The notes beneath the pieces were generated by a model. It saw only the letters and a program-made list of their open reading frames with translations, did no database searches and was not told where the DNA came from. 64,000 nucleotides of DNA, from NCBI GenBank assembly GCA_963820055.1, contig CAWFYJ010000005.1, positions 62,001 through 126,000 of the forward strand. The letters run 5' to 3'. A program made the translations under genes and the position numbers. This document shows, piece by piece, positions 59,850-64,000 of this stretch. This stretch comes from RHKX01 sp963820055 (lineage in GTDB: Bacteria > Actinomycetota > Thermoleophilia > Solirubrobacterales > 70-9). Numbering within the stretch: the stretch's first letter is position 1; every line of letters begins with the position of its first letter.

Positions 59850-61846
59850 ACGAGCTCCGCGTCGGTCATGACCTCGACCAGCGCCGGGCCGTCGTTGGCG
59901 AGCGCTTCGCGGATCGCGCCCTCGACCTCGCCGGCGGTCTCGACCCGGAAGCCGCGCGCCCCGCAGAGCTCCGCGTAGGCGGCGAAGTCCGGGTTGTGGA
60001 GGCCGGTCTCCCAGACGTCCCACTCGCCGGCGCGCTGCTCCTTGGCGATCTTGCCGAGCTGACCGTTGTTGAGGAGGACATGGGTGATGTTCATATCGTG
60101 CTTGACCGCCGTCAGCAACTCGGCCATGTACTGGCCGAAGCCGCCGTCCCCGGTGAGCGCGACGATCGGCTTCTCTCCGCCGGTCGCCGCCCAGGCGCCG
60201 ATCGCGGCCGGGAAGCCGAAGCCGATGGAGCCGAGATATCCGGACATCAGGACGCGCTGGGAGCCGCGGCACTCGAAGTAGCGGCCGAACGAGTAGGCGT
60301 TGTTGCCGACATCGACGGCGATCACCGCGTCCTCGGGCACGAGCCTGCTCATCGCCTCGAAGACGGCGGCCGACGCGACGCCGTGGCCGCGGTCGTCGCC
60401 GGCGCGGCTCCGCTTCTCGGCCGACCAGATCTCCCGTCGCACGGCGACGTCGGCCCGCTGGTCGACCGCCGCGGGCGGCTGGGCGTCGAGCTCGGGCTCG
60501 ATCAGCGACAGGGTCCGGCCGATCTCGCCCCAGACCGGAACGGTGACCTGGTGGAACTTGCCGAGCTGCATCCGGTCGGAGTCGACCTGGATGATCGGAT
60601 GGCCGGCGTAGATTCCCGTGTGGTTGGAGAAGGAGGCGCCGAGGACGAGCAGGAGGTCGGCCTCGTTCATCACCCAGCTCGCGATCGGCGTCCCGCTCCG
60701 GCCGAGTACGCCGCAAGCGAGCGGATGGTCGTCGGGGATCTGGCCCTTCGCCTTGAAGGTGGTGATCACCGGCGCGCCGAGGCGCTCGGCCAGGGCGGTC
60801 ACCTGTGGCATCGCATCGCGGGCGCCGTAGCCGACGATGACCACCGGCCGCTTCGCTCCGGTCAGCAGGGCCACCGCGCGCTCGAGGTCCTCGGGGGGCG
60901 GCGTGATCGCCGCGCCGCCGACCCGGCCTTCGGGCCCGCCCGGCTCCTCGTCGCCGGCCGGAATCGTCTGGACGTCGTCGGGGAAGATCAGGTGCGAGAC
61001 GCCCTGTTCGAGGATCGCGCTCTTGCAGGCGAGGTTCGCGAGCTCGGCGTGGCGGCTGGAGGGGAGGACGGTCTGGCTCCAGTTCGCTACGGCGGCGAAC
61101 GCCGATGCGAGGTCGACCTCCTGGAAGGCGCCCGGGCCGAGGACCTGCGATTCGACCTGGCCGGTCAGCGCCAGGACCGGTGCCCGGTCGACCTTTGCGT
61201 CCCACATCCCGGTGAGTAGGTTCGTTGCTCCGGGGCCGGCGATCGTCAGGCAGGCAGCCGGGCGGCCGGTGAGCTTGCCGTACGCGGAAGCGGCGAACGC
61301 CGCGGCTCCCTCGTGGCGAATTCCGATGTACTCCATCTCGCCGTCCGTGACGCGGCGCCGGATCGCGTCGGCGAGGCCGAGGTTCGAGTGTCCGACCATG
61401 CCGAAGACGTGACGGACGCCCCACGCGACCATCGTCCGCGCCATCACGTCGGTGACGGTCTCCTCGTGCGGCGGCGCGGCCTCGACACCGACGAACACCT
61501 CGTCATCGCGGATCTCGACCGGATAGGTCGTCGCCTCGTCGTCGAAGCCCGGCGACTGCCCGGTCAGCGGGCAGTAGTCGAACCCGTGCCACGGACAGCG
61601 CAGCATTCCGTTCTCGATCGACCCCTCTCCGAGCGGGCCGCCCTGGTGGGGGCAGTGGTTGTCGAGGGCCGAGAACTGCCCGTCGAAATGGACGAGCGCG
61701 ACGCTCTTGAGGCCGGCGGCCACGGTCGTCACCCGGCCCTCGGGAAGATCCTCGGTCGCGAGCACGCGGTGCCACTCGACCGCCGCGCCATCGCGGCTCC
61801 GCTGCCGCTGCGCGGCGCTCATCGTCCCCGTCGGTCCCTCGCTCAT
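59846..61846 (-). CDS. Rieske [2Fe-2S] domain fused to a thiamine-diphosphate enzyme (POX/ALS type)
   Basis: The 666-aa protein carries a Rieske domain (about 24-122; ligands Cys65/His67 in CPHQG and Cys84/His87 in CPWHG) followed by a complete TPP enzyme of the acetolactate synthase / pyruvate oxidase family: activator Glu179 in GIRHEGAAAF, AGPGATNLLTG, the central FAD- or NAD-like domain and the TPP motif TGDGGFGQYMAEL...NNGQLGK. The C-terminal end after EVMTDAELV is short. The fusion suggests electron transfer from the decarboxylated intermediate to the cluster (inference). ATG 61846 has GAGGAGGAG upstream; the second Met (9) is an alternative. It lies 57 nt downstream of an anti-sigma gene. 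Confidence 0.85.
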   Translation of the reverse strand: MSEGPTGTMSAAQRQRSRDGAAVEWHRVLATEDLPEGRVTTVAAGLKSVALVHFDGQFSALDNHCPHQGGPLGEGSIENGMLRCPWHGFDYCPLTGQSPGFDDEATTYPVEIRDDEVFVGVEAAPPHEETVTDVMARTMVAWGVRHVFGMVGHSNLGLADAIRRRVTDGEMEYIGIRHEGAAAFAASAYGKLTGRPAACLTIAGPGATNLLTGMWDAKVDRAPVLALTGQVESQVLGPGAFQEVDLASAFAAVANWSQTVLPSSRHAELANLACKSAILEQGVSHLIFPDDVQTIPAGDEEPGGPEGRVGGAAITPPPEDLERAVALLTGAKRPVVIVGYGARDAMPQVTALAERLGAPVITTFKAKGQIPDDHPLACGVLGRSGTPIASWVMNEADLLLVLGASFSNHTGIYAGHPIIQVDSDRMQLGKFHQVTVPVWGEIGRTLSLIEPELDAQPPAAVDQRADVAVRREIWSAEKRSRAGDDRGHGVASAAVFEAMSRLVPEDAVIAVDVGNNAYSFGRYFECRGSQRVLMSGYLGSIGFGFPAAIGAWAATGGEKPIVALTGDGGFGQYMAELLTAVKHDMNITHVLLNNGQLGKIAKEQRAGEWDVWETGLHNPDFAAYAELCGARGFRVETAGEVEGAIREALANDGPALVEVMTDAELV

Positions 61847-61903
61847 CGCTCTCCTCCTCGGCCGGTCATCGGTACCGGTCAGTGCGGGGGAGGGGCCCGT
61901 TCG

Positions 61904-62176
61904 TTACGCCGGCCGGTCGCCGCCCCGCTCGCGGAGGATCTCCAGCAGCTCCGCAAAGGCGGGATCGTCGGCGCCGGCCGGGGCCGAGCCCTCGCCGAGG
62001 GTGCGCAGCGACGAGACGATCTCGCGGTGCTGGGCGACGTAGTCCCCGCACCAGGAGCACTCGGCCAGATGCCGCTCGAGGCGGGCGCGATCGGACTCGG
62101 GGAGCGTCCCCTCGAGGTAGCTGGTGACCAGCTCGACGAGCTCGTCACAGACCATCTCTTCGCTCGTCTCGTTCAT
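61904..62176 (-). CDS. Zinc-binding anti-sigma factor (ZAS type)
   Basis: The 90-aa protein has the anti-sigma zinc motif H36-x3-C40-x2-C43 (RHLAECSWC) plus an upstream Cys10, and no membrane helix. Soluble ZAS proteins such as RsrA release their sigma factor upon thiol oxidation. The ATG overlaps the stop of the sigma gene (ATGA), the usual sigma/anti-sigma coupling. Redox sensing is likely but unproven. Confidence 0.88.
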   Translation of the reverse strand: MNETSEEMVCDELVELVTSYLEGTLPESDRARLERHLAECSWCGDYVAQHREIVSSLRTLGEGSAPAGADDPAFAELLEILRERGGDRPA

Positions 62177-62817
62177 GTCGTCGGCGCCACGGCCCCGAGG
62201 TCGGCCTCGATGGCCGCCCTCACCTTCGTTCTCGCTCGATGAAGAAGCACACGTTGGTTCGTCTCGCTGATCGACAGGGCGTTACAGACCTCGCTCGCCA
62301 TCCACCCGGCGATGTCGCGAAGTGTGATCACCTCGCGCTGGCTCGGCGGCAGGGCGTCGATCGCGCCGAGCAGGACCGACCTCGTCTCGCCGCTCAGCAG
62401 CCGCTCCTCGGGCAGGCCCCAGGGCGCTGGGCCGAGCTTCCAGTGGCCGGCGTAGAGCGGGTGGTCGGCAGCGAAGAAGCGGTCGGGATCGAGCCCGTCG
62501 TCCGTCTCGCTGTTGGCTGACGTCGCCGACGAGAACGGGATCGTCCGCGCCTCGCGCTGCGATCGGGTGCGGGCGATGTTGACGAGGATCCGGAACATCC
62601 ACGTCTTCAGCGAGGAGCGCGCCTCGAAGCGATCGATCCCCTTGATGATCCCGATCCAGGTCTCCTGGACGATCTCCTCGGCGAGCGCCCGGGAGGGAGC
62701 GTACGTCTGCGCGATCCGGAGCAGGCTCGCGTTGTGCTCGGCGAAGAGCCTCCGGAAGGCGTCCTCGTCGCCGTCCCTGAGGCCGGCGACCAGGTCCTCC
62801 TCGTCCCTTCCCTCCAT
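62173..62817 (-). CDS. ECF-family RNA polymerase sigma factor
   Basis: The 214-aa protein has region 2 (FRRLFAEHNASLLRIA, AEEIVQETWIGIIKGIDRFEARSSLKTWMF in parts) and region 4 (LPPSQREVITLRDIAGWMASEVC in parts, ETNQRVLLHRARTKVR). It belongs to the zinc-anti-sigma-linked ECF group. ATG 62817 gives the normal ECF start; open frame further upstream is non-coding shadow of the antiporter gene. Together with the anti-sigma, TPP enzyme and hypothetical genes it looks like the head of a four-gene operon. Confidence 0.93.
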   Translation of the reverse strand: MEGRDEEDLVAGLRDGDEDAFRRLFAEHNASLLRIAQTYAPSRALAEEIVQETWIGIIKGIDRFEARSSLKTWMFRILVNIARTRSQREARTIPFSSATSANSETDDGLDPDRFFAADHPLYAGHWKLGPAPWGLPEERLLSGETRSVLLGAIDALPPSQREVITLRDIAGWMASEVCNALSISETNQRVLLHRARTKVRAAIEADLGAVAPTT

Positions 62818-62883
62818 CGCGCGGCAGTCTCGCACGAAACGGTGGACGCGTAACGAACCGCCGCGAACCGGGACTGATCCGGC

Positions 62884-64000
62884 ATGGAGATCGAGTTCAC
62901 GAACCTGCTGATCGTCGCCGCAGTCGCGTTCGCGGCGCCGTTGACCCTCGGCTTCTTCCCGTCCGTCCGGCTGCCCGCCGTGGTTCTCGAGATCGTCGCC
63001 GGCATCGTCATCGGCCCGGCGGTGCTCGGCTGGGTCGAGCTCGACGAACCGGTCCGGGTGCTCGCGATCCTCGGCCTCGCGGTGTTGCTCTTCCTGGCCG
63101 GGCTCGAGATCGACTACGACAAGCTCCGTGGCCGGATCGCGGCGTCCGCGGCCCTGAGCTTCGCCGTCTCGTTCGCGATGGCGCTCGTCCTCGGCGCCGT
63201 CCTCGCGGCGACCGGTGTCGTCAACGACGCCATGTTCGTCGCGATCGTGCTGGCGGCGACCTCGCTCGGCGTCGTGATCCCCGTCCTCAAGGACGCCGGC
63301 GACACCGACACGGAATTCGGGCAGCTCGTCATCGCCGCGGCCTCGGTCGCCGACTTCGCGACGATCATCCTGCTGACGCTCTTCTATTCCGGCGAGGCGA
63401 GCAGCCCGACCGCGACGCTGTTGCTGCTCGGCGCCTTCTTCCTGATGGCGGCGCTGCTCGGTTTCGCGATCGCCGGCGTCGAGCGGCTGACCCGCCTCCG
63501 CGAGGTCCTCGCCCAACTCCAGGACACCACGGCGCAGATCCGCGTCCGCGGCGCGTTCGCGCTGCTCGTCGGCCTCACGGCTCTCGCGACCTCGCTCGGG
63601 CTCGAGGTGATCCTCGGAGCGTTCCTCGCCGGCGCGGTCCTCAAGCTCGTCGACCGCGACACGTTGATGACCCACCCCGATCTGCGTACGAAGCTCGACG
63701 CGATCGGCTACGGCGTGTTCATCCCGGTCTTCTTCGTCTCGAGCGGGATCGGCTACGACCTCGGCGCGCTCGGCGATCCCGCGACCCTTGCCGAGATCCC
63801 GATCTTCTTCTTCGGCCTGCTCGCCGTCCGCGGTCTACCGGCCCTGCTCTACCGGCGGACGCTGCCGCGGCGGCAGGTCGTCGTGGCCGGCCTCCTCCAG
63901 GCGACCTCGCTCCCGTTCATCGTCGCCGCCACCGCGATCGGCGTCTCGCTCGGCACGATCGAGGGCGGAACGGCCGCCGCGTTCGTGGCCGCCGGCCTGC
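62884..64000 (+). CDS. Cation:proton antiporter (CPA2/KefB-like), 3' partial
   Basis: The frame runs off the window after 372 codons. The protein starts MEIEFTNLLIVAAVAFAAP and has alternating helices with LEIVAGIVIGPAVLG (about 36-50), LFLAGLEIDYDKL, AATSLGVVIPVL, LEVILGAFLAGAVLKL and PVFFVSSGI, typical of sodium or potassium:proton exchangers of the CPA2 family. A C-terminal TrkA domain may lie beyond the window. It is divergent from the ECF sigma gene (66-nt gap). ATG 62884 is the only plausible start. Confidence 0.9.
   Translation, partial: MEIEFTNLLIVAAVAFAAPLTLGFFPSVRLPAVVLEIVAGIVIGPAVLGWVELDEPVRVLAILGLAVLLFLAGLEIDYDKLRGRIAASAALSFAVSFAMALVLGAVLAATGVVNDAMFVAIVLAATSLGVVIPVLKDAGDTDTEFGQLVIAAASVADFATIILLTLFYSGEASSPTATLLLLGAFFLMAALLGFAIAGVERLTRLREVLAQLQDTTAQIRVRGAFALLVGLTALATSLGLEVILGAFLAGAVLKLVDRDTLMTHPDLRTKLDAIGYGVFIPVFFVSSGIGYDLGALGDPATLAEIPIFFFGLLAVRGLPALLYRRTLPRRQVVVAGLLQATSLPFIVAATAIGVSLGTIEGGTAAAFVAAGL

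Noticed and set aside
61400..62127. Several plus-strand frames over the sigma, anti-sigma and Rieske-TPP genes
   Set aside because: They are antisense to genes with clear motifs and consist of Arg/Pro/Gly-rich shadow sequence.

Overview
The window is a high-GC (about 70 % by eye), gene-dense bacterial chromosome segment with about 67 genes, most of them housekeeping. The gene content and order (holA / rpsT / lepA, hrcA-dnaJ-prmA, yqeY-phoH-ybeY-era, HadAB-type dehydratases, an undivided trp cluster, actinobacterial malic enzyme and PFK types, collagen-like proteins, many GTG/TTG starts) point to an actinobacterium. A deep lineage such as Thermoleophilia/Solirubrobacterales is my best guess (inference, about 0.6). 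No rRNA, tRNA, CRISPR array, prophage or intact insertion sequence was seen.

Layout. 1-9.3 kb: competence channel comEC (cut by the window start, two frameshifts), holA, rpsT, murJ, lepA, then small membrane and hypothetical proteins. 9.3-11.8 kb: an acetyltransferase and a class III alcohol dehydrogenase (frameshifted), embedded in palindromic intergenic DNA. 11.8-21.1 kb: MBL hydrolase, HadA/HadB-like dehydratases, hrcA-dnaJ-prmA, murI, and a yqeY-phoH-ybeY-GNAT-era block. 21.2-27.1 kb: a polyamine/amine-utilisation cluster (APC permease, glutamine-synthetase-like ligase, PuuD-like hydrolase, aldehyde dehydrogenase, SDR). 27.2-36.1 kb: hisIE followed by trpE-G-D-C, an inserted htrA-type protease, then trpF-B-A. 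36.1-43.2 kb: pfkA, a DCC protein, an orphan binding lipoprotein, a TIGR01777 epimerase, malic enzyme, an SDR and a zinc metallopeptidase. 43.2-48.7 kb: polA and a PspC / histidine kinase / LuxR-type regulator operon. 48.8-53 kb: an Asp-rich secreted protein next to a membrane-tethered ECF sigma factor, a YdcZ-type transporter and a flavoprotein. 53.2-57.6 kb: rpsA-coaE-lytic transglycosylase, then a collagen-like protein with a membrane partner. 57.8-64 kb: DoxX, a hypothetical, and on the minus strand an ECF sigma / zinc anti-sigma / Rieske-TPP-enzyme / unknown-protein set that looks like one operon. A cation:proton antiporter runs off the end.

Most notable observations. (1) Three long stem-loops at 9.3, 9.6 and 11.7 kb share a nearly identical 18-nt apex in both orientations, while their stems differ in sequence yet stay complementary. 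One copy lies inside the 3' end of an acetyltransferase reading frame. (2) A Rieske domain is fused to a thiamine-diphosphate enzyme and sits downstream of its own sigma/anti-sigma pair. (3) A TAnnnT (or GATAAT) hexamer lies 6-9 nt before the start codon of about 18 genes, which suggests widespread leaderless transcription and settles several start codons. (4) Three genes are broken by four single-base insertions, each next to GACG, more likely sequence errors than true pseudogenes. (5) Several other palindromes (16998-17100, 33164-33277, 11459-11580) look like mobile or regulatory elements.
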